Assembly: GCF_030408915.1 (NCBI RefSeq)
Contig: NZ_CP047654.1
Location: 558,001 to 622,000, forward strand
Origin: Corynebacterium guangdongense
GTDB taxonomy: Bacteria > Actinomycetota > Actinomycetes > Mycobacteriales > Mycobacteriaceae
Length of the DNA stretch: 64,000 nt
Direction: 5' to 3'
In this document: positions 7,741 through 16,109 of the stretch, one piece after another
Position numbering within the stretch: the stretch's first letter is position 1
Layout: every line of letters starts with the position of its first letter
Translations under genes and position numbers: made by a program
Notes under the pieces: model-generated
What the model saw: only the letters and a program-made list of their open reading frames with translations
What the model was told of the DNA's origin: nothing
Databases searched by the model: none

Positions 7741-8724
7741 ATGAATACCAACGACAACGGCCCGGGCCGGCAGGCCTCGCGGCTAGTGAACTTCTCGACC
7801 GGGAATCTTCCCGTCAGTGACCGCGTCGAGCTCTGGGAGCGACACAACGGACAGGCCCTCATACCGCTGGACATCAGGACGCTGGAGGAGGCGCCGATGA
7901 TGGCCGCGCAATCAAACCTGATTCTGCCGTCGATGCGGATGGCCAACGTCAACGGCACTTCGCAGATCGTCGAGCGTAACGAGGCCTTCATCCGGGAGCA
8001 TCCCACCGGGGTGATCGCGATCTTCTTCGCTCTCGGCGGCGAGGCGTTTTTCATGCACCGGGGCGGAATGCTCACGATCAAGCCCGGCCAGGCGGTCATC
8101 TACCCCGGGGATCGCCCGTTCACCCGCGGGTTCCCGGGCGGCCTGCGGGAGCTGGTGATGACCATCCCGGAGGCGGATTTTGCCGAGGCCTTCGGGTTCG
8201 CCGTCGACAAGCTGCCCTTCGTCTTTGACTTCGGCCCCTCCACCGGCGCCACGGAGCAGGCGCTGCCACGGCTGGTGTCGAACACGCTGCGCTCCGGTCT
8301 CGCTGATGCGCCGGCGCTGGCCAAGGCGGAGGAGAACCTGCACGGGCTGCTGCACCGCGCGCTCAACGCGTCAAATTCCTCGTCGGCGGGACTCGTCGCC
8401 ACGGCCAAGGACGTCATTGAGCGCTCCTTCGCGGATCCCACGCTCACGGTCACCGACATCGCCGCCGCCGTCGGCATCAGTGAACGGCAGTTGAGCCGGG
8501 CCTTTGCCGAGCAGGACAGCAGCCTCGCCGGTTACCTGCGGGCCCGCCGGGTTGCCCTGGCGCAGTCCCTGCTTGTCGACGCCCGCCACCGGGACACCTC
8601 CATCGCGGAGGTCGCCGCCAGGTGCGGATTCTCCTCCCAGTCGGCTTTCACCCGGGTGTTCAAAGAACTCACCGGCCAGCCGCCGCTGCAGTGGCGTAAG
8701 ACGCGTCCGGTCCCGTCGTTCTGA
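7741..8724 (+). CDS. AraC-family transcriptional regulator
   Basis: A 327-residue regulator with an N-terminal cupin-type sensor domain (residues 1-200, AraC_binding_2-like) and a C-terminal double helix-turn-helix: TVTDIAAAVGISERQLSR for the first and SIAEVAARCGFSSQSAFTRVF for the second, ending in the usual TGQPPLQWR. This architecture is common among regulators of aromatic degradation and P450 genes in actinobacteria, and the catabolic island begins just downstream, so it may control part of it; that link is inferred. ATG 7741 is chosen over GTG 7732 because TATCAT at 7725-7730 would overlap the GTG start site. A convergent 34-residue gene follows after seven bases. Confidence 0.88.
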   Translation: MNTNDNGPGRQASRLVNFSTGNLPVSDRVELWERHNGQALIPLDIRTLEEAPMMAAQSNLILPSMRMANVNGTSQIVERNEAFIREHPTGVIAIFFALGGEAFFMHRGGMLTIKPGQAVIYPGDRPFTRGFPGGLRELVMTIPEADFAEAFGFAVDKLPFVFDFGPSTGATEQALPRLVSNTLRSGLADAPALAKAEENLHGLLHRALNASNSSSAGLVATAKDVIERSFADPTLTVTDIAAAVGISERQLSRAFAEQDSSLAGYLRARRVALAQSLLVDARHRDTSIAEVAARCGFSSQSAFTRVFKELTGQPPLQWRKTRPVPSF

Positions 8725-8731
8725 GAGGGGG

Positions 8732-8836
8732 CTACGCCTCGTCGGCGCGGGCCAGCGCGTCCTCCCGGCGGCAGGCGCCGGTGAACAGGCAGGCGACGAC
8801 GAGTACGTAGGCGGCGATGAAGAGGGCCCAGATCAT
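8732..8836 (-). CDS. 34-residue membrane protein
   Basis: A short frame with ATG at 8836 reads MIWALFIAAYVLVVACLFTG and continues with a charged tail ending in ADEA (34 residues). Residues 2-20 form a single convincing transmembrane helix, followed by an Arg-Arg pair that would keep the tail in the cytoplasm. AAGGAG lies seven bases upstream of the ATG, which is good evidence that it is translated. It is encoded upstream of and in the opposite orientation to the AraC gene end, and 96 bases downstream of the ferredoxin reductase stop, on the same strand as that operon. No family recognised. Confidence 0.6.
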   Translation of the reverse strand: MIWALFIAAYVLVVACLFTGACRREDALARADEA

Positions 8837-8932
8837 GGTGTCGCTCCTTGGTGAGGGGGTACTGCCGACACATCCTAGGGCAGGCGCGGGCGCGTGGCTT
8901 TCTCTGTATTCATGCGCCGGCGCCGCGCCGGT

Positions 8933-10072
8933 CTAGGAGGCGGGCACCGTGGCCCCGCCTCGGGCGATCGTGTGGAGCTTCGGAATCGGCGTGCGCATGT
9001 TGTAGGCGGCGGCGGCGTTCTCCTCCGGCCAGTACGCGACGAAAGACCGGTCGGTCAGGGAGCCCTTGACGATCTCCGGCTCCAGCCCCCGCGGGATGGG
9101 ACCGGAGATCTTGACGTTGACGCCCCACTGGTCGGTCCAGAAGTAGTTCTGGAAGTCGAGCTCGGGCGCCTCGTCGCCCCGGAGCAGGGCGGTGGCGGCG
9201 GCCTTTCCCTGCTCGACGGCGGCAGTCCAGATGGGGGTGCGCCTGGGTCCGCCGGCGCCACCGATCCAGGCGACGTCACCGCAGGCGACGATGTTCTCGT
9301 GGACGCGGCAACGGGTGTCGGTGACCAGGCGCCCGTCGACGAGCAGGCCGGAATCGGCGAGCCAGGAGTCGTTGGGGATGTCACCGGCGGCGGTGATGAT
9401 GATCTCGGAGGTGAAGGTGCGGCCGTCGGCGAGCGTGGCGAGCATGCCGGCGGCGGTCTCCTCGACGCCGGAGACGAAGCCGTCGACGATAATCAGGCCG
9501 GCTTCGCGGGCGGCCTCGGAGAGCCGCGCGGATAAGAACGGGCCGATGTGGGCGGACATTGGGACGCCGGCGTGGATGAGAGTGGTCTCGCAGCCGAGGT
9601 TGAGGGCGCCGGAGGCGACTTCCATGCCGAGCGGGCCGCCGCCGATGACGGTGACTTTCGAGGTTTCGGTCAGCCGGCCCTTGAGCCGGACAGCGTCGTC
9701 GAGTGAACGCAGGGTGAGTTCATTCGGTGAATCGGTGAAGCGGCGCGCCTGGGCGCCGGTGGCGATGACCAGGCCGTCATAGAGGATGACCGCGCCGTCT
9801 GAGGTGGTGAGGGTGGAGTTTGCCACGTCGAGGCCGGTGGCGGTGTGGCCGAGGAGGGCGTCGGCGCCGTGGGTGGGCTCGGGCAGGAAGTTGACGTCCA
9901 TTTCCGCGCCGGGGGCGAGGGCGGCCTTGGACAGGGCGGGGCGGGAGTAGGTCGTGTGGGTTTCCTCGCCGATGACGGTGAGGCGGCCCTGGTAGCCGAG
10001 GCGACGCAGGGTGTCGCCGGCGGTCAGGCCCGCGACGCCGTGGCCGGCGATCACGATGTTGTCGTAGGCCAT
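8933..10072 (-). CDS. Ferredoxin reductase (FAD-dependent, P450 partner)
   Basis: A 379-residue pyridine nucleotide-disulfide oxidoreductase of the ferredoxin/putidaredoxin reductase type. It passes electrons from NAD(P)H through FAD to a ferredoxin. The FAD Rossmann motif is GHGVAGLTAGDTL near residue 9, the NAD-binding motif is VIGGGPLGMEVA near residue 143, and the second FAD motif is NIVACGDVAWIGG near residue 262. It lies two bases downstream of the ferredoxin gene in the same operon, and a P450 gene lies 1.3 kb away, so the three form a class I P450 electron-transfer chain. The start follows directly after the ferredoxin stop. Confidence 0.92.
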   Translation of the reverse strand: MAYDNIVIAGHGVAGLTAGDTLRRLGYQGRLTVIGEETHTTYSRPALSKAALAPGAEMDVNFLPEPTHGADALLGHTATGLDVANSTLTTSDGAVILYDGLVIATGAQARRFTDSPNELTLRSLDDAVRLKGRLTETSKVTVIGGGPLGMEVASGALNLGCETTLIHAGVPMSAHIGPFLSARLSEAAREAGLIIVDGFVSGVEETAAGMLATLADGRTFTSEIIITAAGDIPNDSWLADSGLLVDGRLVTDTRCRVHENIVACGDVAWIGGAGGPRRTPIWTAAVEQGKAAATALLRGDEAPELDFQNYFWTDQWGVNVKISGPIPRGLEPEIVKGSLTDRSFVAYWPEENAAAAYNMRTPIPKLHTIARGGATVPAS

Positions 10073-10074
10073 GG

Positions 10075-10266
10075 CTAGACCAGCTTCAGCGCGGCAACGG
10101 GGCAGACGCGGACGGCGTCACGGGCGGCGTCGAGGTCCTCGTCGCCGACGTCGGGCTGATCGATGACCAGCTCGCCCTCGTCGTCGAGGTGCATGAGCTG
10201 CGGGGCGGCTTCCTCGCACAGGCCGTGGCCCTCGCAGCGCGGTCGGTCGAGTTCGATGCGGGTCAT
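10075..10266 (-). CDS. Small ferredoxin, [3Fe-4S] type
   Basis: A 63-residue ferredoxin with cysteines at positions 11, 17 and 55. The first motif is CEGHGLC, so the residue that would be the second cysteine of a [4Fe-4S] site is His14; the last motif is CPV. This CxxHxxC...CP pattern is typical of single-cluster ferredoxins dedicated to P450 enzymes in actinobacteria. It heads a two-gene operon with the reductase and is transcribed away from the LysR gene. GGAGACC lies just before the ATG. Its probable redox partners are the reductase directly downstream and the P450 at 11395. Confidence 0.9.
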   Translation of the reverse strand: MTRIELDRPRCEGHGLCEEAAPQLMHLDDEGELVIDQPDVGDEDLDAARDAVRVCPVAALKLV

Positions 10267-10377
10267 GGGGGGTCTCCTTCAATCGGGAGTGAGGTCTGGG
10301 AGAATCTGCTGAGCCCAGCGTCGCAGGCCACACGATGATTTGTCTAATGAATAAACAATATGGGTTATATTCTTCTC
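10267..10377. promoter_or_regulatory. Divergent promoter and LysR operator
   Basis: TTATAT (10365-10370) lies close upstream of the LysR ATG at 10378, consistent with leaderless initiation. A near-palindrome TTGTCTAATGAATAAACAA spans 10340-10358, with matching TTGT/ACAA ends, and overlaps the expected -35 region. A related sequence occurs in front of the P450 gene, so both are candidate sites for the LysR regulator. Confidence 0.5.
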
Positions 10378-11289
10378 ATGAATGTCCCTCCCGATCGTGA
10401 CTCGGTCAACCTCGCCGCCACCGACCTCAACCTGCTGGTCAGTCTGCTCGCCCTGTTGGAGGAGCAGTCTGTGACCAGGGCCGCGGATCGGATGGGGCTG
10501 TCGCAGCCGGCGATGTCGCACGCCCTGCGCCGTATCCGTCGGCTGCTGGGTGACGACGTTCTGGTCCGGGATGGCAATCGCAGCGTCCTCACCCCGAAAG
10601 CGCGGTCGCTGCTCGGGCCGTTGCGAGCGATTCTTTCCCGGACGGCGACGCTGCTGGGCGGGGAGGCGTTCGATCCCGCGACGAGTTCGCGCACGGTGAC
10701 GGTCGCGGCCTCGGCCTCGATCATCTACGGCATGGGGCCGCTCATCTCCGACGTCCTGGAGCGGCAGGCGCCGCACATGAGACTGCGGATGATCGCGACC
10801 AATGACCATTCCGACGCGATTTTCACCGAGGAGCGTGCCGACGTGCTCCTCCTGGCCCAGGGCTACGACACTCCCCATGAACGCGAGCGGGTCTTCGGTG
10901 ACGACTGGGTCGTCATCGGTGGCACGCCCGAGCTGGGTGATGACACCGTGATCGAGCTGCTCGGGCGCTGGCCGCACGTCGTGCTCGATGGTCCGCAGGT
11001 GCCGCGCCCCTATCAGGAGCTGCGCAGCCGGGGCATCGACGTTGACGTCCAGATCCGCCTGAGCGACTACCTGCTCATCCCGCAGTTCGTCTCCGGTCGG
11101 GAGCGCCTGGCCCTGCACCGGCGCAGTGTGATGAAGAAGATGGTCATCGGACGTGAGCTGGTGGTGGTGGACTTCCCGTTCCCCATCATTGACCTGGCGG
11201 TGGACATGGTGCGCAACCCCTGGCTGGATGACCCGGAGTACTGGGGGTGGCTGCGTGATGTGCTGGTGGAGGCCGGACACATGAATTAG
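10378..11289 (+). CDS. LysR-family transcriptional regulator
   Basis: A 303-residue LysR-type regulator. The N-terminal winged helix-turn-helix is evident in LNLLVSLLALLEEQSVTRAA followed by QPAMSHALRRIRRLLGD; the remainder is the type 2 periplasmic-binding-like effector domain. It resembles the NodD/LinR-type subgroup, which often controls aromatic or ring-cleavage genes. It sits between the divergent ferredoxin operon and the P450 gene and so is the most likely controller of both. ATG 10378 is preferred over ATG 10360 because the -10 box lies between them. Confidence 0.9.
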   Translation: MNVPPDRDSVNLAATDLNLLVSLLALLEEQSVTRAADRMGLSQPAMSHALRRIRRLLGDDVLVRDGNRSVLTPKARSLLGPLRAILSRTATLLGGEAFDPATSSRTVTVAASASIIYGMGPLISDVLERQAPHMRLRMIATNDHSDAIFTEERADVLLLAQGYDTPHERERVFGDDWVVIGGTPELGDDTVIELLGRWPHVVLDGPQVPRPYQELRSRGIDVDVQIRLSDYLLIPQFVSGRERLALHRRSVMKKMVIGRELVVVDFPFPIIDLAVDMVRNPWLDDPEYWGWLRDVLVEAGHMN

Positions 11290-11394
11290 ATGAATGGGGG
11301 ACATTGTCAATATTCATTTGTCTGATGATTCCTGGCCGTGTTCACTGGGGGACAGTTCAGCCATTGTGATTCACCCCACTGAGAGGCATGTGTC
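11290..11394 (+). promoter_or_regulatory. P450 upstream region with second LysR-like site
   Basis: The sequence around 11305-11327 carries TTGTCTGATGA and, on the other strand, AATGAATATTGACAAT, both related to the site at 10340-10358 (shared AATGAATA and TTGTCT). Ends of an ATGAAT/ATTCAT inverted repeat flank it. I cannot assign a -35/-10 pair with confidence. Confidence 0.4.
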
Positions 11395-12585
11395 ATGTCC
11401 GCCCCCACCTCAACGCGCGTCGAGTCCGACGTCAACCTCTTCTCCGACCAGACCCTCAACGTCCACGACGACTCCGTCTTTGGTCCGCTGCGCGAGTCGG
11501 GCGCCGTCGTCTACCTCACCGAGCACGACGCCTACGCCATCACCCGCTACGACGAGGTCAAGGAAGCCGCCGGCAACCCCGAGGTCTTCTCCTCCGCGCA
11601 GGTCGCGTTCAACCCGAAGATGAACGAGATGCTCAAGGGCACCTCGCTGGTCGCGGACCCGCCGAATCACGGCCCGCTGCGTGCCGTGCTCTCGGAGCAT
11701 CTCTCGCCCCGCTCCCTTCGTAAGCTCAAGGTCACCATCGACGAGAAGGGCGACGCGCTGGTCAAAGAGCTCTTCTCCCGCGAATCCTTCGACGGCATGA
11801 AGGACCTGGCCGTCGCCTTCCCCGTCTCCATCGTGCTTGACCTCATTGGCGTCCAGGGAGACATCCGCGACAAGATCCTCGGCTGGGGCGACGCCGCCTT
11901 CAACCTGCTCGGCTCCGAGAACGAGCGCATGAAGGCCGCCTTCCCGGCCGCCGGTGAGATGTTCCACTGGACCCACGAGGTCATGAGCGGAGAGCATCTC
12001 GCCGAGGGCTCCATCGGCAAGGCCGTCTGGGCAGCCGCCGAGCGCGGCGAGATCGCCCACGAGTCCTTCAACGCCCTGGTCCATCAGATCCTGGCCGCCG
12101 GCATGGACACCACCGTCACCACTCTCGGCAACGTCCTCGTCCTCTTCGGCCAGCACCCGGACCAGTGGGAAAAGCTCAAGGCCGACCCGTCACTGGCCTC
12201 CTCCGCGCTCACCGAGGTCCTGCGCCTGCGCACCCCTGCTCCGGTCTTCGGCCGCCTCGCCAGGGAGGACATCGAGATCGGCGGCACGGTGATCCCGGCC
12301 GGCTCCCAGGTCGCCCTGTGCTACGGCTCCGCCAACATGGACCCGCGCCACTACGAGAACCCGGAGACCTTCGACATCACCCGCAACGCGGCCGACCATG
12401 TCAGCTTCGGCTACGGCATCCACGGTTGCGCAGGCCAGGGCCTGGCCCGGCTGGAGATCAACGCCATCATCAACGCGATGCTCAAGTACGTCGACGTCTA
12501 CTCCATCGGCGAGGTGAAGAACCGCCTCAACAACTTCACCCGCCCCTACGAGTCCGTCGAGGTCAAGGACATCACGCTGGTCTAG
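11395..12585 (+). CDS. Cytochrome P450, CYP199-like
   Basis: A 396-residue soluble bacterial P450. The oxygen-activating I-helix motif is AAGMDTTVTTLG, the K-helix ExxR is EVLR, and the heme-binding loop is FGYGIHGCAGQG, with the axial cysteine in HGCAG. Family features GSANMDPRHYENPETFDITR and a C-terminal NRLNNFTRPYESVEVK closely resemble CYP199A enzymes, which oxidise or O-demethylate para-substituted benzoates. Electron supply is probably the ferredoxin and reductase encoded upstream. In this island it may generate a phenolic substrate for the downstream ring-cleavage genes; that is inferred. GAGAGG lies nine bases before the ATG. A perfect hairpin terminator follows. Confidence 0.93.
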   Translation: MSAPTSTRVESDVNLFSDQTLNVHDDSVFGPLRESGAVVYLTEHDAYAITRYDEVKEAAGNPEVFSSAQVAFNPKMNEMLKGTSLVADPPNHGPLRAVLSEHLSPRSLRKLKVTIDEKGDALVKELFSRESFDGMKDLAVAFPVSIVLDLIGVQGDIRDKILGWGDAAFNLLGSENERMKAAFPAAGEMFHWTHEVMSGEHLAEGSIGKAVWAAAERGEIAHESFNALVHQILAAGMDTTVTTLGNVLVLFGQHPDQWEKLKADPSLASSALTEVLRLRTPAPVFGRLAREDIEIGGTVIPAGSQVALCYGSANMDPRHYENPETFDITRNAADHVSFGYGIHGCAGQGLARLEINAIINAMLKYVDVYSIGEVKNRLNNFTRPYESVEVKDITLV

Positions 12586-12602
12586 CCGGCTTGTCGACGC
12601 GC

Positions 12603-12640
12603 GACGCCCCGCCCTCCATGCCGGAGGGCGGGGCGTCGTT
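12603..12640 (+). terminator. Terminator after the P450 gene
   Basis: GACGCCCCGCCCTCC (12603-12617) and its exact complement (12623-12637) form a 15-base stem with a five-base loop, followed by GTTGTGC. It separates the P450 transcript from the maleylacetate reductase/dioxygenase pair. Confidence 0.7.
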
Positions 12641-13015
12641 GTGCTCGGCCCAGGTTCCGTCGGCGAAGGGGCCGAGGTTCTCGTCCTCGCTGACGTGGAG
12701 CTCCGTCAGGGGAAGCTCGGCGACGCCCAGGGCCTCTGCGGGGTCGAGGCCGACCCGACGGAGGCGATCCCCGTCGAGACCCGCGCGATCCTGGAAAAGC
12801 TCGGCGCGAACATCGTCCACCTGGGACACTCGTGGTCGGGCGCCCGCTTCACCGACGACGACGTCTTCGCCCGCTGGTTCGGCACCCATGGCCACACCTA
12901 CGCGATCATCCGCCCGGACTTCTTCACCGCGGCCACCGCCACCGGCGCTGAGCAACTGTCCGGACACCTGGACTCCCTGCTCGGTTCGCTGAACCTCACC
13001 CCGGCGTCCGCCTGA
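12641..13015 (+). pseudogene. C-terminal remnant of a flavin-dependent aromatic hydroxylase
   Basis: The frame ends at 13015 and codes 124 residues, but only the last 90 or so look like real protein: an LGANIVHLGHSWSG segment, then DDDVFARWFGTHGHTYAIIRPDFFTAATA and a short helix. This matches the C-terminal thioredoxin-like domain of PheA/TfdB/MhpA-type FAD monooxygenases, where an (I/V)RPD motif is typical. The FAD-binding and catalytic domains (about 450 residues) are absent. In C. glutamicum a full resorcinol hydroxylase gene lies in this position, directly before maleylacetate reductase and hydroxyquinol dioxygenase. The sequence therefore looks like the stub left by a deletion. The left limit is arbitrary, and no start signal is convincing. 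Confidence 0.6.
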
Positions 13016-13026
13016 AAGGACCACAC

Positions 13027-14100
13027 ATGAGTCTCAAATTCACCCACACCACCCTGGGCCAGCGAGTCCTCTTCGGCAACGGACAGGCCACCGAGAACCT
13101 CGCCGCCGAGGTCGCCCGACTGGAGGCGAAGACCGTCATGGTCATCGCCGGCGAGCGGGGGATGGAGCTTGCGACGGCGGTGGCGAAAGACATCGACGTC
13201 GCCGTCTGGCACGACGAGGTCGTCATGCACGTGCCCGTCGATGTCGCCGAGCGTGCCCGCACCGTCTCCGCAGACAACGGCGTCGACCTGCTGGTCTCCG
13301 TCGGTGGCGGGTCCACCACCGGCCTGGCCAAGGCGATCTCCCTGACCACCGGCATCCCCTCCATCGCCGTGGCCACCACCTACGCCGGCTCCGAGGCCAC
13401 CGACGTGTGGGGCCTGACCGAAAACGACGTCAAGACCACCGGATCGGACGTCAAGGTCCTGCCGGTCGCTGTCATCTACGACTCCGAGCTGACGCTGTCC
13501 CTGCCGGTCGAGCTGTCCATCGCCTCGGGGCTCAACGGGCTGGCGCACTGCGTCGACTCGCTCTGGGCGCCCAACGCCGACCCCATCAATGCCGCGATGG
13601 CGGCCGAGGGCATCCGTGCGCTCAACGAGGGGCTGCCGCTGATCGTCGAGGATTCGCAGGACATCCACGGCCGCGACCTCGCCCTGTACGGCGCCTACCT
13701 CGCCGCGGTGTCCTTCGCGTCGGCGGGCTCGGGCATGCACCACAAGCTCTGCCACATCCTCGGCGGCACCTTCAACCTCCCGCACGCCCAGACCCACGCG
13801 ACCGTCCTGCCGTACGTGCTGGCCTTCAACGTCGACCACGCGCCGGAGGCCGCCGCCCGCATGGCCGCCGCCTTCGGCGTAGACGACGCCGTCGGGGGAC
13901 TCAACCAGCTGCGCGCCCGGGTCAACGCGCCGAAAGCCCTCAAGGACTACGGCTTCACCGCCGAGGGCATTCCCGCCGTCGTCGAGCAGGCCCTGGCCAC
14001 GATCCCGGACTCCAACCCCCGCCCGGTCACGGAGGAGAACCTCACCCAGCTACTCACCGCCGCCCTCAACGGCGACGACCCCGCCACCCTCCGACGATAG
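13027..14100 (+). CDS. Maleylacetate reductase
   Basis: A 357-residue iron-containing alcohol dehydrogenase-fold enzyme. It reduces maleylacetate to 3-oxoadipate with NAD(P)H, the step after hydroxyquinol ring cleavage. The nucleotide-binding motif is [17 protein letters not shown] (near residue 95); [13 protein letters not shown] and the metal-site histidine region [14 protein letters not shown] (near residue 240) are characteristic of this subfamily. It sits between the hydroxylase remnant and the dioxygenase, with GAAAGGACC before its ATG and ten bases to the next gene. Because a terminator precedes it, it needs read-through or its own promoter, which I could not locate. Confidence 0.92.
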   Translation: MSLKFTHTTLGQRVLFGNGQATENLAAEVARLEAKTVMVIAGERGMELATAVAKDIDVAVWHDEVVMHVPVDVAERARTVSADNGVDLLVSVGGGSTTGLAKAISLTTGIPSIAVATTYAGSEATDVWGLTENDVKTTGSDVKVLPVAVIYDSELTLSLPVELSIASGLNGLAHCVDSLWAPNADPINAAMAAEGIRALNEGLPLIVEDSQDIHGRDLALYGAYLAAVSFASAGSGMHHKLCHILGGTFNLPHAQTHATVLPYVLAFNVDHAPEAAARMAAAFGVDDAVGGLNQLRARVNAPKALKDYGFTAEGIPAVVEQALATIPDSNPRPVTEENLTQLLTAALNGDDPATLRR

Positions 14101-14110
14101 GACACCGACA

Positions 14111-14995
14111 ATGACCACTTCCGACACCCAGCGCCAGGTCGAGGAGACTCTGACCGACGAGGTCCTCGCCTCCTTCGACGGCACCGAGAACCCCCGGCTC
14201 AAGGAGATCATGCGCTCCCTGACCACCCATCTCCACGAATTCGTCCGTGAGGTCCGCCTGACCGAGGAGGAGTGGAGCTACGGCATCGACTTCCTCACGA
14301 AGGTCGGCCACATCACCGACGAGAACCGCCAGGAGTTCGTGCTGCTCTCCGACACTCTCGGCGTGTCCATGCAGACCATCGCCGTCAACAACGAGGCCTA
14401 CGAGGACGCGACCGAGGCCACGGTCTTCGGCCCCTTCTTCGTCGAGGACGCCCCGAAGATCGAGAACGGCGGGGACATGGCCTTCGGTGCCAAGGGCCAG
14501 CCGGCGTGGATCGAGGGCACCGTCACCGACGCCGAGGGCAACCCGGTCCCGAACGCCCGCATCGAGGTCTGGGAGTGCGACGAGGACGGCCTCTACGACG
14601 TCCAGTACGACGACGGCCGCCGTGCCAGCCGCGCCCACCTCTTCAGTGACGGGAACGGCAACTACTCCTTCTGGGGACTGACCCCGGTGCCGTACCCGAT
14701 CCCGGACGACGGCCCCGTCGGCCAGATGCTGAACGCCGTGGGTCGGAGCCCGCTGCGCGCCGCCCACCTGCACTTCATGGTCTCGGCGGAGAACCTGCGC
14801 ACGCTGGTCACGCACATCTTCGTCCAGGGGGATCCGCAGATCGAGAAGGGCGACTCCGTCTTCGGCGTCAAGGAATCGCTCATCAAGGAGTTTGAGCAGC
14901 AGGCCCCGGGCACCCCGACCCCGAACGGCCGGGAGATCGACGGCTCCTGGGCGAAGTGCCGCTTCGACATCGTCCTGGCCCCCGAGACGGCCTAA
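14111..14995 (+). CDS. Intradiol dioxygenase, hydroxyquinol 1,2-dioxygenase type
   Basis: A 294-residue non-heme iron(III) intradiol dioxygenase, predicted to open 1,2,4-trihydroxybenzene to maleylacetate. An N-terminal helical dimerisation domain (residues 1-105) precedes the beta-sandwich. The four expected iron ligands are visible: Tyr in DGLYDVQ, Tyr in PVPYPIPDD, and the two His in RAAHLHFMV. Catechol 1,2-dioxygenase is the alternative, but the adjacent maleylacetate reductase strongly favours hydroxyquinol as substrate. The product feeds the 3-oxoadipate pathway. It is the last gene of the island; alr follows with its own promoter. Confidence 0.93.
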   Translation: MTTSDTQRQVEETLTDEVLASFDGTENPRLKEIMRSLTTHLHEFVREVRLTEEEWSYGIDFLTKVGHITDENRQEFVLLSDTLGVSMQTIAVNNEAYEDATEATVFGPFFVEDAPKIENGGDMAFGAKGQPAWIEGTVTDAEGNPVPNARIEVWECDEDGLYDVQYDDGRRASRAHLFSDGNGNYSFWGLTPVPYPIPDDGPVGQMLNAVGRSPLRAAHLHFMVSAENLRTLVTHIFVQGDPQIEKGDSVFGVKESLIKEFEQQAPGTPTPNGREIDGSWAKCRFDIVLAPETA

Positions 14996-15032
14996 CCGCG
15001 TCCGCGGCGGTCGGGGTGGCAGAATAAGCGGC

Positions 15033-16106
15033 ATGAGCCTGCTTCGCACCCGTATCGACCTCGACGCCATCGCGGACAACGCGCGCCTGCTGAAGGAGCG
15101 CGTCGGGTCGGCCCGGCTGATGGCCGTGGTCAAGGCCGACGCCTACAACCACGGCGTCGAGCGCGTGGTCAAGGTTCTCGAGCCGATCGTCGACGCGTTC
15201 GGCGTCGCCACCGCCGCGGAGGCCTGCGCGGTGGAGTCGGCGAGCACCCGCCCCGTCCTGTTCTGGATGTGGGTACCGGAACAGGACGCGATCGACGCGC
15301 TGGCCGTCGGCGCCCACATCGGCGTTCCCGGCCTGTTCCACGCCCGCGAGCTCGTCGACGCCGAGATCCCCGCCTCGGTCTACGTCATGGTCGAGACGGG
15401 GATGCACCGTTCCGGCGTCGATCCGCAGGACTGGGACGAGGTCTTCGTCCTCCTCCGGGACGCCGAGCACATCACGGTGCTCGGCGTGTGCTCGCACCTG
15501 GCCAGCGCGGACGACCCGGCCAGTCCGGTGACCGACCGGCAGAAGGCGGAGTTCGAGCGCGCGATCGCCCGCGGCCGGGAACTCGGCCTCGAGCTGCCGG
15601 TCAACCACCTGGCCAACAGCCCGGCGACGCTGCTGCGTGAGGACCTCTTCTACGACCAGGTCCGACCGGGCCTGGCCCTGTACGGTGCCAGCCCGGAGAG
15701 TTCGGAGCTCAAGCCGGCGATGACCTGGGAGGCGACGATCAGCGTCGTCAAGCCGATCCGGGCGGGCGAGTGCGTCAGCTACGGGCACACCTGGACGGCC
15801 GAGCGTGACGGCTGGATCGCCGTCGTCCCCTGCGGCTACGCGGACGGCCTCCCGCGCTCGGCGCAGGGCAGGTTCGAGCTCGGCGTCAACGGCGGGCGTT
15901 ACCCCCAGGTCGGACGCGTGTGCATGGACCAGATCATCATCGATCTCGGTGACAACACCGCGGGCGTCGCGCCGGGTGACACGGCGGTCATCTTCGGCGA
16001 GGGCGGCATGTCCGCGGGTGAATTCGCCGACGCCCTGGGCACGATTCCTTATGAAGTGCTGACCCTGCCGAAGGGCCGTACCGTGCGTGTGTACGAGGAG
16101 GAGTAG
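15033..16106 (+). CDS. alr: Alanine racemase
   Basis: A 357-residue PLP-dependent racemase supplying D-alanine for peptidoglycan. The PLP lysine is in AVVKADAYNHG (residue about 34), the catalytic Tyr lies in ECVSYGHTW, and VGRVCMDQ is the conserved dimer-interface motif. Length is normal for the family. ATG 15033 is chosen because CAGAAT at 15020-15025 lies seven bases upstream (leaderless) and the family begins here; the longer frame extends into the dioxygenase gene. tsaE follows after three bases, so the two are co-transcribed, an arrangement conserved in actinobacteria. Confidence 0.96.
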   Translation: MSLLRTRIDLDAIADNARLLKERVGSARLMAVVKADAYNHGVERVVKVLEPIVDAFGVATAAEACAVESASTRPVLFWMWVPEQDAIDALAVGAHIGVPGLFHARELVDAEIPASVYVMVETGMHRSGVDPQDWDEVFVLLRDAEHITVLGVCSHLASADDPASPVTDRQKAEFERAIARGRELGLELPVNHLANSPATLLREDLFYDQVRPGLALYGASPESSELKPAMTWEATISVVKPIRAGECVSYGHTWTAERDGWIAVVPCGYADGLPRSAQGRFELGVNGGRYPQVGRVCMDQIIIDLGDNTAGVAPGDTAVIFGEGGMSAGEFADALGTIPYEVLTLPKGRTVRVYEEE

Positions 16107-16109
16107 AAC

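Noticed and set aside
4782..8099. 1105-codon minus-strand frame
   Set aside because: Only the last 297 codons look like protein; the rest is the reverse of glmS in a high-GC frame without stops.
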